Shown: positions 22,578 through 34,450, counted from the stretch's first letter. The stretch: 64,000 nt of DNA from Pisaster brevispinus (GCA_023634235.1 JAMKCF010000016.1:744001-808000), one strand, 5' to 3'. The notes: generated from the sequence alone by a model not told the origin. Numbers and translations are program-made.

Positions 22578-22707
22578 AGGCCGTGTCCGAAACGGCGATT
22601 TCGGCTACAGCTACGGCTAGATCGCGCGCGTCTGCCTATTCTTCAACACTGACAGACGCGCTGATCTCCCCGTAGCTGTAGCCGAAGTCGCCGTTTCGGA
22701 TACGGCC
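22578..22707. mobile_element. 130-bp MITE with 8-bp target-site duplication (hAT-like)
   Basis: It starts AGGCCGTGTCCGAAACGGCG and ends with the near-complement CGCCGTTTCGGATACGGCC. The inverted repeats extend about 45 bp, through GGCTACAGCTACGG. It is flanked by TTAGACTA at 22570-22577 and again at 22708-22715. An 8-bp duplication is typical of the hAT superfamily. It is short and well preserved, so it looks like a fairly recent insertion. Confidence 0.85.
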
Positions 22708-22732
22708 TTAGACTAAGATAACAATACCAACC

Positions 22733-23065
22733 TTAAAGGTATTATACAGGATTGGTACAGCTTACAAAATAGTTGCAAACAGTGTTCATGTTTTGTGTGA
22801 TCAACCATACACATGAAATATCCAACCCGTGAAAATTTGGGCTTTATCCGCTGTGTGAGTCGGTACAATGGTGAAAAACCATGCACAATTTTCAGCATGT
22901 AAACGCATTGTCCTTCAGTTTGGTTGTACAAACTGAAAGCAGCTGCTGCGTTTTTAGGTTCACAGATACAGTTTTTTGCGAACATGACTTCGTTTCAGAG
23001 GGACATATTTCAAAGAAAAATTTGTTCTAGTATGAACTTTATATAACCAGTAAGCTTTCAGACTA
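22733..23065 (-). mobile_element. Dispersed ~340-bp repeat, reverse copy
   Basis: Reverse complement of the repeat in methyltransferase intron 3 (6795-7140). It shares CATGTTTTGTGTGATCAACC, CAATTTTCAGCATGTAAAC and CAGCTGCTGCGTTTT. It begins CCTTAAAGGTATTATACAGG, a TTAAAGG-type end, immediately after the 130-bp MITE. A 90-codon minus ORF through it is spurious. Confidence 0.7.
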
Positions 23066-24235
23066 AAATTAAACAATAATATGCTTCTTATCCTTATCAA
23101 TCATTTATAATACTTTTAATTCATAGACTTAGAATAAGTTAACATCTGTCATTGATCATATCTAGTAACAAAAGGCTGCAAATGATATTTTGAAGCTATT
23201 ATTATATTGTAAGATATGATTTGGTTATGTTAGATATCTGGTAATAATCATAATAACTTTATTAGATAATAGCTCCCTCTATAATTGAGGTTTTTCAAAG
23301 CAGGTGATAGCATGAGAACCGCACACCTGTCTTCCTTACAGCTATCCCAACTAAGCCGTATGAAAAGCCTCTTCCTTTTTTGAAGTTTTCGTGTAAGGGG
23401 TCGCTAGGATAAACAAATGTTCAAGCCTCACAGTTTGGATATACGAGATGTAATTTTTATGGAATATATCAGTCTGAGTGTAAACTAAAACATTTCATAT
23501 TTAAGAAAATTTGTTATTATTCTGCCCTTTTGAGAAAACTATGCATATTTGACATTTGCCTGAAATATGATTAAATTCCCAGTCCATTCTGTAACCCATT
23601 TCAAAACATAACCTCTATTATTTTTTTATAAATGTTTTTAAGCATCCTTCAGTGAAGCTGAACACAGCTTAAAATAATTTCACACAAAAGCCTCTTTTGA
23701 ATCAAGCTTGTAAACTTGGAAAAAGAAATTTCATAATGATTGAAGTTTCATAATCACAGTATCGATACTGAGGTTTTCCAATTACAACACTTCAGTATCG
23801 ATTCACTGCATTTAGGTACTGTTTAAACAATACAGCAAGTAACCGGTAACCGGAGTATCAATGTAACATAATCAGAGAATCGATCGCGATGTTTTCTGTT
23901 GCAGAGAATGTGTAAAACGATATAATCACGGACATATAAAGAACACGTGCGTAACTGGAACAAGCGAGTGTCATCTTTAATGTTAAAATATGGAACTTTT
24001 TGCGGACGAAGTTGCTGCAAATTTATAATATTTCAAATCAATTAAATTATGTTATTCGTCATGCAAGCGAGAAAATCATTTCCTCGGTTTGCCCGTATTA
24101 AATTCGACAAATTAAAATCTATTAAAAATAGGCAAATAAACAAGTAAAATCATAATTAAAACATCAACAACAAAAAAGGTAAATTAAATGGAATGTAGAA
24201 AACAAAATAAAAAAATAGCCAACAAGAGCAAAAAA
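23066..24235. other. AT-rich spacer
   Basis: No gene or named repeat is seen. Two short inverted CAGTATCGAT motifs lie near 23758 and 23792. Confidence 0.4.
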
Positions 24236-24735
24236 TGGGAAATGTATGACATGGGAATAGGGAGGGGACGTTGAGGGGACAGGTGCAGCGGGAAAGGGGA
24301 AAAACAATACATGGAAACAGGTGAGAACCAAAGGGGACGTGAAATTGAGAAGACAAGCAAGGTGGGGGAGGAGGGGGAAAGTGGGGGGGGGGGGACACCA
24401 TTGCATGGAAACAGGGGAAGGCCATGGGGAACATGAAATTGAGAAGACAAGCAAGGTGGGGAAGGAGGAGGGGAAGTGGGGGGGGGGACCATTGCATGGA
24501 AACAGGGGAAGGCCATGGGGAACATGAAATTGGGAACACAAGCAAGGTGGGGAAGGAGGAGGGGAAGTAGGGAGGGGACCATTGCATGGAAACAGGGGAG
24601 GCCATGGGGAGGCCATGGGGAACATGAAATTGAGAAGACAAGCAAGGTGGGGAAGGAGGAGGGGAAGTGGGGGGGGGGGCAATACATGTAAATAGGGGAA
24701 GGCCATGAGGAACATGATGCGGGAAGGGGGATGGG
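24236..24735. repeat. G-rich minisatellite, ~91-bp unit, about five copies
   Basis: The unit runs CATTGCATGGAAACAGGGGA, AGGCCATGGGGAACATGAAA, TTGAGAAGACAAGCAAGGTGG, cut at 20 here, then GGAAGGAGGAGGGGAAGT and a G run of up to 12. Starts of the CCATTGCATGG block at 24398, 24489 and 24579 give the period. The last unit carries an extra 11-bp AGGCCATGGGG duplication. The outer units have CAATACATG instead. All three minus frames are open for about 200 codons only because the C-rich strand lacks stops. Confidence 0.9.
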
Positions 24736-25004
24736 AAGGCAGTAGAAGGACACACATATTTCAGAAACAGTAAAAACAGTAAGCCATAAAAAACGTACCA
24801 AAAACAAATTATCAAACAACACTGTTGTCAAAACAAGAAGTTGCACTTGGTTGATGAGTTGATCAAGTCACGTTGATCACCGTGATCGTGAGATTGTATT
24901 CGGTTACCATGCAGACTGAATGAATGGCCGTAAACAACGTCCCAATTGTAGTAAACAGCACCCAGTTGCGAACACGCAAGATAAAACTGATTAATCATGA
25001 CACC
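24736..25004. other. Short spacer
   Basis: Non-coding. A cluster of TGATCA/GTGATC motifs at about 24853-24892 can form small hairpins. Confidence 0.35.
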
Positions 25005-25235
25005 TTGATTAAAGGCAAAGTATACCTTTGGCTTTTAGAACCGTTTGATTGTTTTAATCCTAAATGGAGATTGAAAAGTCCTTGAATCCCTCTCTCTAAA
25101 ACCCCATTCCTTTCAAGGGAATTGTTTCTCAAAATGTTATACATTATCAACAGCTGCAGTGCTTCATACCAAGTAATTTTTTATGGTAATTCATTTTTGG
25201 AGTAATTACCAAAGGCCCTCCTTTTCAATCAACGT
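25005..25235. mobile_element. Partial echinoderm-type MITE (TGGAGTAATTACC end)
   Basis: It contains TTCTCAAAATGTTATACATT, AGCTGCAGTGCTTCATACC, AAGTAATTTTTTATGG and TTGGAGTAATTACCAAAGG in order. This is the reverse of the TTGGTAATTACTCAAAAT end that I recall from abundant echinoderm repeats. A shorter match lies at 60240-60320. Confidence 0.6.
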
Positions 25236-25539
25236 GGCTAGAATTTGCACTTCGTGACACACACTTTGACTTATCAATTGAAGCCACGCTTGCAACAAAA
25301 CTTATAAAGTTGACCAAATTTGGATTCTATTTGACGAATTAGGAATCCACAATCGAGCAAAGTGAAAGTGTTACGTCATCCGTAGAGGACCTGACTTTAC
25401 ATATTCTACTCAAACGAAGCTGCAGCACAAGGAACTGTCATCACTGTCTTGCCCTTGCACGCTTCCCATGGTAACACAATACAACACTATGCAATAAAGA
25501 AGATGCAACACGTCATGGCCCCGAGACACCCCATCGTTT

Positions 25540-26020
25540 TCTTTCCAACCCCTCCCTTCTCAATCCAAATTATGCCCCCACTGTCCCCGACATTCGCCCT
25601 CAAGAATTACCCTGACAACAAAAGCTTGACCCACTTGTTCAATTTACAGGCTACGCCGGGCTGCAGTTTCAGTTGTAAATTGATACATCTAGTCAGACAT
25701 TGTAAAGGATAATTTATTAAATTTGTTTTCTGTCAATAACAATTCCATCAACTTATGTGTAGTAATTGAAACGAATGTGACCCAGTCATACGCTTAAATG
25801 CTTTATGGTTGAATATCACAGCCTCAAGAATCACTTTTATTCTTAGTTCAAACTTACCCCTTGCTCAGCCAAAACATCCGTTAGAAAGCCCCAAGAAATA
25901 CATGTGCCCGACAACAAAAGCATGGCCCACTTGTGCCATTTATTTACTCCGCTGGTCTAAATTCGGCGGTAAGTTGATACATTTATCGGACAATATTGGG
26001 GATTAGTTTAATTGTATTTC
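25540..26020 (+). repeat. Local direct duplication, offset 297 bp
   Basis: Copy 1 (about 25540-25735) and copy 2 (about 25840-26020) share GACAACAAAAGC, GCCCACTTGT.CAATTTA-like and GTAA(A/G)TTGATACAT blocks in the same order. Both copies read as short related peptides ending near KLIHL, but neither has a start, splice sites or a recognised motif. I treat it as a duplicated non-coding segment. Confidence 0.6.
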
Positions 26021-26377
26021 AAGTTTCGTCGATAGTGACATTTCTGACTGGTTTACAAATTGACTAGTTGTAAAAAAGAAAAGAAAAAAAGGTTTTTTTA
26101 GTTTGAGTAGAAAACTGAAAAGGGAATTGGAGAGTGATAAGACATGGGAGTCTGAGATGGGAATAAAACAAAATTAATCAACGTTTTGTAATTTCAAACG
26201 TGCCTGTGGTACGAATTCAATAGGCCTCCAGTTTTCATTAACCTTTTTATTCTCATTATATTAGGATAATTATTTGTTTTTGAAACAATATAATTTGTCT
26301 AAATATTTATACAGATTTAATGAATAATGCTCTAAAATTATCTTCTCAACTTTTGTATGACAACGTCTCGAGATCAT

Positions 26378-26692
26378 GGAGCCTGACATAATTTAAATTT
26401 ACCCAAGCAAAAAGATTGTTAAACAAAGGAGAAAAGAAAAGAAAAAGAAAAGAAAAAGAAAAAGAAAGTAATAATATCTTGTAGAAAACCAACTATCTAA
26501 AAAGAAAACATTCAACTTATCAAAATTAAACACATTCGACTGATACGATTAAATTACAGAAAAAAACCCCGCAAAAATAGAGATGGAAACGGAATGTATT
26601 TTCAAGCAAGTAAAACAAAAACCAATAAAAATTTAAATAAATGAAAAACTAGGCAAAAATCAAGGGGAAAAATCACACGAAAATTCTGAGTG

Positions 26693-26730
<38 letters not shown>

Positions 26731-27000
26731 ACCAAGGGGTCTGAAATAATTTAAATTCACCCAAGCAAAAAGGTTATTTTTTGAAAAGAAAACAATGCAG
26801 CTAATATAAATTGAATACGTTAAACTAAAACGAATAATTTAAACAGAAAAACAATGCTAAGAAACGCGAACTTTGCACATTATTGTGAAGATGGAAAGGG
26901 AATGCCATTGTAAGCAAGTAAACAAGTAATAACTTTACATGTAAAAAAGGCAAAAATCAAGAAAACACCCACACAAATTTACGAATGGATCAAATGAATG
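26378..27000 (+). repeat. Diverged tandem duplication, ~358-bp unit, with long poly(A)
   Basis: ATAATTTAAATTTACCCAAG at 26388 recurs as ATAATTTAAATTCACCCAAG at 26746. Further shared blocks are GATGGAAA.GGAATG, AAGCAAGTAAA and GGCAAAAATCAAG. Between them sits an uninterrupted A tract of about 31 bases (26697-26727), and copy 1 has an (AAAAG)n tract. The poly(A) could be the tail of an inserted retroelement or simple-repeat growth. Confidence 0.7.
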
Positions 27001-28216
27001 CTGTCACAGTGATACCTTACGTGGATCGATCATAAAAGATACATTTTTAAGTTACTAACAGTTTTTATGGAAACATCTGAAAGGTGGCATAAAACATTCT
27101 ACATGAAGACTTTAAAAATGTATGAGAAACAGAGAGCAATGATGGGACCCAATGCTGTGATTAATTCATAGTACATGGCCACCTCGTAATTGCAAAATGA
27201 ATCGCTCGATAATTGAATGAAACTACTAAAGGAGACATTTATTTGGAATGGAATAATTGGACATGTATTAATCATTTACTATACTGCAATTTACACTGAC
27301 AGGATTGAGTATCTAAAGTAGTCAATGTAATGAATGCAATCGTATCAGGCCATTGTATTTAGAAAGTCAGAGTAAACAACAAGTGGGGTAAGGTATCGCT
27401 GACAATACAAAAGTGTTAAACATTTGTCTTTTTAAGTAGAGCTCCCTTTTGCTTAGTCCCTAGCATTAAAAATAGAACACGCCGAGTGTTCAGCACGTGT
27501 CACAATTCATGAACACGCGCACTCTGGGTGTTATTTCATTACCTGATTTCTCGCAGCCTTATTGGTCGATCGATATGACGCGCGCACAACTAATTCAACC
27601 AATGAGATATCTGTGTGACATAACACATCCACTGATAAAGAAGTGCGATTTCACGGCTGGAACCAATAACTGTTGGGTTGTTTGTCCTATTTAACCAGCG
27701 GTGCAGTTTATAGGCTACGACCGCAAATCCGTAACCCTTGAAAAAGTACTACAGGGGCAAACACACATGCACACGCATGAAACACTACTTTTAAGTGAAA
27801 GTCGAGGAGTTTTTAAATTAAACTTTCTTTGTTTCCCTTTTCTTTCAAATTTGTATTGACAGTTTTTCTAACGGAATCAAACTCGAAATAATTGTCACAG
27901 GACATTCCACCATTTGTCCCATTCTGATAGGTGAGCCCTAAGCCCAATCAGTGAGCTCTCAGCCCAATTACGAATTGTAATAGGGAGTTAAGTGACGGGT
28001 CAAAGACACACCCAAATAAATTAATGTTGACTAAAACAAGTGAGGGCGCTTTAAATAATAAAACGGTGTATAAAGAAATTAGTTAAATCGGAACGTGCTG
28101 CACAGGGATCAGTCAAAGAAAAAACACCAAAACATTTTCAACAAAAGTAGCTGCAAAGATCCTCTTTCTCTCTGTGGATTTCTTCAAATAGAATCACAAA
28201 TCCTCTTCTTTTACAG
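27001..28216. other. Non-coding spacer
   Basis: No supported gene. The 27480-27690 segment has GGTGTTAT, ATTGGTCGATCGATATGACG and CCAATGAG motifs that loosely recall the TTATAACACCCC element at 19351, and may be a decayed relative. Confidence 0.35.
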
Positions 28217-28378
28217 GAACGGCACATAAATGCAGACCCTCTTGGAGCCGGTAAGAACTCGGCAGCTCAAGTTCCATACTCAGACATGTCAGACGGTGAA
28301 CCTGTCAAGCTAATGCCCTTTACACCACCCTATGGGCAAGGGAGCCCAGGAAGGCAACGCACATCATTTCTAACATAG
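28217..28378 (+). CDS. Candidate terminal exon, unrecognised
   Basis: A strong acceptor (CCTCTTCTTTTACAG) is followed by 53 open codons and TAG. The peptide starts ERHINADPLGAGKNSAAQV and continues with SDMSDGEPVKLMPFTPPYGQ. This acidic, Pro/Gly-rich composition looks like a real protein tail rather than random translation. A GTAAGAAC donor at about 28251 would allow a 34-nt microexon instead. The gene is not recognised and no neighbouring exon was found. The frame shifts to another open stretch just downstream, so a decayed mobile-element ORF is the main alternative. Confidence 0.3.
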   Translation, partial: ERHINADPLGAGKNSAAQVPYSDMSDGEPVKLMPFTPPYGQGSPGRQRTSFLT

Positions 28379-28790
28379 TTCAACGCTGCTTGGAGATGGT
28401 GAAGGCATGCCGAGACCAGACCAAATCGCAACACTTGCCCAAGACGGCAGTAATTAGAAGAAACTTGTGCACGAAGTATATGAGTGAAAATATTTTTTCA
28501 GCTCCTCAACCCCGCCCCCCAAAAAAACAACACACACACCCCCCCAAAGAGCTCTGGGATCTGATCCCCTTTTAGATATGTGGAAAGGTCCAGTCTATGA
28601 CATAAAGGACTTGACTCCACAACCCTAAAAACCCAACACAACCGTAACCGCAACCCCGCGACCCATACCAACCCAACACTTGCCCTAAAATAACCATAAC
28701 CAACCCAACTTTATACTATACCCCAACCCAACCCAACCCTTTTGCATCGCACTTTGAAGAAAACAATGAAATAAAAAAAAGTGCCACGAC
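28379..28790. repeat. C/A-rich stretch with degenerate ACCCAACCC repeats
   Basis: A CCCCCCAAAAAAACAACACA-like tract near 28517 is followed at about 28620-28745 by irregular AACCCAACCC units. It is not the (TTAGGG)n telomere repeat. I see no gene here. Confidence 0.5.
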
Positions 28791-28794
28791 GTAG

Positions 28795-28885
28795 CTTGAG
28801 CGTCATTCGGTAGGCATACTCGACGGTATGTGACTTAAACCTGTTCTGTATTCCAACGGTATGAGGTTCGATTCCCACCTGAAGT
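28795..28885 (+). repeat. tRNA-like SINE head or tRNA pseudogene
   Basis: GGTTCGATTCC at about 28866-28876 is a perfect B-box. GTAGCTTGAGCG..TTCGGTAGGC about 50-60 bp upstream is an A-box candidate. The T-arm stem pairs poorly, so a functional tRNA is unlikely. Confidence 0.35.
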
Positions 28886-31800
28886 GCACGTCAAGTGAGT
28901 TTAAGAAAAGCTTAAACTACATTTACTTTTTCCCTTTGCGATGAATTTTGATGTAAAACGTACGCCCAACTTTCTCTGGGATGATAGTACGGTCTGATAC
29001 AGACATTACTCTGGACAATTGCATTATTATGCAAAGACCTTTGATTAGAACAAATCTTTACTTGTTTTATTTACAGTCACCCAAGTTAAGCACGTCTCTC
29101 CAAAGACAACAGGGCAACCAAAAAACCTCGTTCCCCGAGTGCTCTCTCAGGGGTATGTCTTACACATCGTGACCTTTTGCAGGTGAAAACATCAGTCTCT
29201 TGTCATTAGTCTCATGTCTGGTCACTGTAGACCTTTAAACCCTAAGAAATAGAAGATTTAGAACAAGAGATGCGTCGAGATTTAGCCCAAACTAGATTCC
29301 TGTCACGTGTTACGTCTGTGCTGACGTAGAGAGTGACACGCGTTGTTGAATAGCACTGACTATGGCATTACTACACCAGTCCAAAACAGATTTGAAGGTT
29401 GAACAAACAGCTCGATTTGAACGCTGTTAGATCAACGAGCAGTTGTCCTTCTACATAGCATCGAAAGAAAAGCCAATAAATATTATTAGTTTGAAGTACA
29501 GCGGCGGCACTACGGGGAAGAGCACGGGGCATTTCATTTCTTTGCCCCCTCCCCCAAACCAAGGTAACACGGACATATTAATTGCATTAATATGGGTGCT
29601 ACAACATAAATGTAATTATGCTCGTGTTACCCCAGGCCATGATTAACGCTGGTGTAAGTCTGTCATAGTGGCAAGTCAATGGTTAATACTTGCCCCCCTT
29701 TTGCTCCCCCAGATAACGGGTGTGACACCGCCCAGATTTACAAGTGGGGGCACCGCTGCTGTTTACGTAAGGCAATTGTAGTTAAACAACACAAAAACAA
29801 GTAAAAAAAATAAAACTACTGTACGTTTTATTACATGGAAAAAATCAAAGAATGTGAACAAGATTTTAAATTACAACAAAGCACATCTTTTCAGTTGTTG
29901 GTCGTAATCGTAACTAAAATGCAAGGTACAATATCAAACATATTGTCACGTAAAAAATAATAATGTAAATTAACTTCCTAGTCATTATCTACTTTACACG
30001 CACACATCTATAACCTGTCTATTTTAGATTAACACTCTAAGCAGCGTATTGCTCAGTCTATTCTGCATAAACCATTATCGGCACGATACGCAAATGCGTT
30101 ATGTACTTGTTGCTAATCTGGTAAGCAGAATTGGTAAGCAGCAAATTTACATGCGAAGCCAAGTGTAATACAAATCGGATAATATTTTGTACTTGTAAAT
30201 GCGTATGTTCAGATTCTGATATTTATATTATTTGCCTCTGTAGAGTTATGGATAAAGCAGCGCAGTTTACAGTTTTCCTCAGTGCCAAGCAACGCAGTAT
30301 GTACTTAAGGAACATCTCAGCTCGTATTACCTGAAATTGATTAAAGTGCATAAGAAACTGAGCGCGTGAAGTCAAGCTACAATTGAATCAGGAGCGAGTT
30401 TAATTCATGACGAAGCCAAAGATGGCCAACGCAACCCAACTTCAACACTGTCACTAGACGTGACAAGTTAAGTGAGCCACTTCCACGCCATGTCCCAATT
30501 CGAAATCAGGTCGATCACTTAACGACTTGAATGACTCCTTCAGTGTTGTGAGATCACTTGGCCCGATTGCTATTCATATGCTAACTGCGAATTGCATACA
30601 TCATTTAACACAGACTCGGCTGCATATTCCATGCGTTTTCCGCAAAGCGGTGCCCAATCAATTATTCTTGAGTTGCACTAAAGCTTAAACTCTACCAATA
30701 TACGATTGTAATTGGCCCAGATTTGGGAACAAATCTTAACTAGGGCATGGATGTGGGCCGACGTGTACATTCATGTGCGGAATTGGACTCAGTTTTCCTT
30801 TAAAGAGGTCCGCTCACCGCGTTTTCTGCATATGACGTCATCATGTGTGCGCCCGCAATCAAGAAGTGTGTAATTTACTGCAGCTTTTTGCCATCTAAAA
30901 TGCACTCCGCAATAATAACAAGAACATAACAAGATAATTTATCTACCCAGACTAAAGAAAGCTCATACAACTAGAAACTGTCAAACATAAAAATTGATTA
31001 CAAAAATTCGTCAATCATAGTCAAAATAATGTTTACTAAAATAATAATTATTTTCCTTGAAAAACAAATCTTCCACTATCAAACCTATAAGACATCGCAA
31101 AACATCCGAACCTGAAATCTTAAATAAACACTCGTCTAAATCATGTGTAAAAATTAAGTTGCTGTCAGATCCTTGTGGATTGAACTTGTCTTTGGGTCAG
31201 GTTTAATTTAAGGCTATACCGTCACATCATGCACAATTTCCAAACAGATGGTTCGCAGTAAGCAATACTTCAGAGAATACCATAATGCAATGAAACATAT
31301 TACAAACGATAAAGTTACAAATTTGACTCTATGAAAAGTTGGTTGTTTTTTTAGCTATCTACACAAATCTTTAGTTATTTTAGAATGCGAAAGCGTTAAC
31401 TTTCACCTTATAATAGGAGTGAAAATGCCCACAGCTACCTTTGAGAGTTGTCATGTCTACACTTCGGCAGATCTAGTCTATAAAATGATATCCAAGGAAT
31501 AAGATCCTGATTCTTTATATCATGCCCTCTCCTCGTTGTTAAGTCGTCAGTGCAAACCACAGCAATCAACCCTGGGAATAACGTAGCTCTTAAACTGCAT
31601 TTTCGCGGCATGAGCTTCCCCAAGGCGCTCAACCTTATCACGTTTTAACCAACTCGGTCTCAGTTACCGATGTGTGCAAAAATCACTTTCTTGACAGATA
31701 GTGCAGTGTTCATGCATAGTGTAAAGACAATTACACATTATACGGTTTCCATACATGTGATTACGTCAACAATGACGTCATAAATAGCCCTGAGCAGAAA

Positions 31801-33200
31801 TTAGAAACCTTCTAAAACGTATGATAAATACATGAATCTGTTTGGATACAAAATGTAAAAACAGCATAATAAATAAATACTAATGCTATCAGCGATTTTA
31901 GTATGCTTATAGCATTCTCTGAAATAAGACCAACAAGAGATATTTGTGTATATAGGTTACATTTAGTTTAAAAAAAATGCCTTTTTGAAATGTCAGCCGC
32001 TGGCTCATGAGCTATTATAAGGACCATTGTCTAGGCCTACAAGCTTTGCTTCTAAATGGATCCCTTCGCAGTGTCACATTTACTTTATTTTCATCTCTAT
32101 AATTTTATTTACAAATGTAACTTTTGTGATTTACTTTCTTTGGTTTAATACTGTGGGATGAGCAAACCTGAAACCTGAAAATTAATGTTAGTATATTTTG
32201 CTTCAACCGCTTTATTACTTATCAAAATGAGATAAAATAAAATAATAACAGTATTAATAATAATGCAATTTTGGAAACGAGTAAGAAAAAATGTCAGCAG
32301 ACATTACAGCACCAAACACCTATAAAAGGAAGTCAATTGGATTCACGGACCTTGGGGCTATCTGAAGTCTCAGCTAGCCAACTCTGAATTCCAACAAATT
32401 CATTTTATTTTGACAGGTATTATGTCAGTAAAGTATATTTTCCTCAAGATTATTCATAATATTTTTGTTGTTGAAAAATTAAGTGAGTTGGTACGGGCTT
32501 TTAACTTTAGACTGAACTGCAAGGTAACCTTTAAGAGTAAGCAATGTTGTTTACGAGCCAAGTATACGCACTCGATGCCCTAATGTTTCTCCAAAGAAAC
32601 CTATAAATATCTCTCACTACCTTTATTGTACACAGCCAATAGCGAAGGAGCAAAGTCGGTTTGTCAAAGGCACCTCATTCTGAAGTGTCCTTCCCGCCTT
32701 GGGCTTCTTTATGCTCCACCTATACAACATTTCATTCTGTCTAATTGCCCGTTTATACCTCCAGGACTAGAGGAATATCTTTCACGGGCCGCAGTGCAAC
32801 AGTCTGCAGCGTAGCGGCTAAACAAGAGAAAATCCCCCGGCTGTGAGGGCGAAGAGACCCGGTGACACTTAAGCTCTTGAGACAGAGTAAGCAAAGCTTT
32901 CACGAATCCTAAAAAAAATATATGTTTTTTTTCTACTGAACCGTGTGTCATAAAAGTCAAGAGTTACTTATTTTTTTAAAAGTGTGTTTTCCGAAAAATA
33001 CTCACTCGCTGATGTTTACAGTCGCTTGACTTATTTAAATGATAAAGAACTGAATCGAAAGAAAATATCACGCGAAATGCACAATTCGACAATTCAACTG
33101 TCTTGAATACTTTTCAGAGAAGTAGATGTGAATTGTTTAACCAGCATTTGCTTTACTTCGAGGACACAGATTGCTTATTCAAATAATTCACATTTTTATA
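28886..33200. other. Long non-coding stretch
   Basis: More than 4 kb without a gene I can support. Small ORFs on both strands lack motifs and splice context. A TGCATATGACGTCATCATG block near 30828 resembles the end of the CRE-tipped MITE. At 32626-32960 ORFs overlap on both strands in a GC-richer patch but match nothing I know. Confidence 0.4.
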
Positions 33201-33201
33201 T

Positions 33202-33585
33202 AAAAGGACACATTGCCTTTGAATTAGGCTCTTTTGGCTATAAAAGCTTTTGTTATGAAATCCATACGGTTGGAAAGATTTTATAAACGTACAATATAAT
33301 GATTCACACAAGTATCCCTCGAAATTGTGTGGTTTTCTTGTTACTTTGTGAATTAACAAGGTTTGCCATTTTGACTCCACAAAATTACGGACAAAGTTAG
33401 TTCACGAAGGAAAAGAAAAAGCAAAAAAAAAAAAAAAAACCCACAATTATCAAGGGATATTTGTGTGAATCATGTTATGCTACTTTGAAAACATCCTTTA
33501 AATCACATTATTAACATAATTATTTTAGTTTTTTATTAACAAATCGCCCAAATCTCCCAAATCCAAAGGCAATGTGTCCCTTTAA
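33202..33585. mobile_element. ~384-bp MITE with AAAGGACACATTGCC ends
   Basis: The left end AAAAGGACACATTGCCTTTG and the right end CCAAAGGCAATGTGTCCCTTT are long inverted repeats (about 170 bp per arm with interruptions). The arms carry GGTTGGAAAGATTTTATAAA, ATAATGATTCACACAAGTAT and TTTGACTCC motifs. An A tract at about 33423-33439 lies in the right arm. I recall near-identical foldback elements in echinoderms. Confidence 0.8.
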
Positions 33586-34248
33586 TTACACCATCTAATG
33601 TTGACACGGGTCAACTCTGACCTCTGCTTTTTCTAAAAAAAATATATGAACAGAATCGTTTGTATTATTAATTCTGCAACATTTTTGCATCAAATAATAT
33701 TGAAAGTACAATACCAATCGCCTATAAAGATTCCTACGGCAGACAACTCAATATTGATACAACCCTCAGTCAGATAGTTATTTCAATATGAAATTGAATT
33801 AAAATCAAACTACTACAGAAGGTTGATCATAATACCACAGTAAATTGAAAACATATTTATCAAACTTAGAGAGCACTGTTAGTTATAAACAAAACAGGTA
33901 CTCTAGCCAAGAGGCACTGTAGCTTAGCAACGAACACACATTCAACTCCATCTATACGAAGCACTCATCTCGTGGCCGGTAACGTATTATCGTTTAGTAC
34001 TTTCCCATCTGAGGTAGCTAACCACTACGGTACTTTTTACTCTAACTAAGGACAAAATCCGATTATTAAGTAATGGTTTACGTGACTGGAGATCACAAGC
34101 AAGGGGGAAACCAATCATTCCAGTACGGGGATGTCATAAAAATATACCCCGCGTGTATTTGAGCTTTGAAACAAGTTTAGGTTTAGTTTATACACGTACA
34201 ACAATGTTCACGTGTACAAGAAGTCTCCTAAATGGCCACACATGCAAT
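33586..34248. other. Spacer
   Basis: AT-rich, no gene. A GACACGGGTCAACTCTGACC motif near 33603 recalls the GGGTCA repeat family but is too short to call. Confidence 0.35.
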
Positions 34249-34423
34249 ATAGACCTTATGCACATGACGTCATTTCAGTAGGGCGCCCTCACCTAGAGGT
34301 CAAAAGGAGGTTGTTCATTGGCCAATCTTGTGCGCCGCGCGTGCAAATCTGTGCGATTCGATTGTTTCGTCACCGTTTTACCTCTAAGATGGCGCTTGGA
34401 TGACGTCAATGCATAAGGTCTAT
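34249..34423 (+). mobile_element. CRE-tipped MITE, copy 4 (best preserved)
   Basis: 175 bp. The left end ATAGACCTTATGCACATGAC runs into TGACGTCA and the right end is TGACGTCAATGCATAAGGTC plus TAT, a 14-bp exact terminal repeat. The interior matches copies at 12803, 16387 and 16806, with GGCGCCCTCACCTAGAGGTC, CATTGGCC, GCGCCGCGCG and AAGATGGCG. Confidence 0.85.
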
Positions 34424-34450
34424 TGTCATTGTAAGTAGGAAGATACGCGT

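Noticed and set aside
24156..24846. Three overlapping minus-strand ORFs of about 197-220 codons, Pro/Ser/His-rich
   Set aside because: All three frames are open over the same G-rich minisatellite. The peptides simply repeat with the ~91-bp unit and have no domain or splice context.
28620..28745. AACCCAACCC repeats considered as interstitial telomere repeats
   Set aside because: The unit is irregular and not CCCTAA. Only one or two chance CCCTAA occurrences are present.
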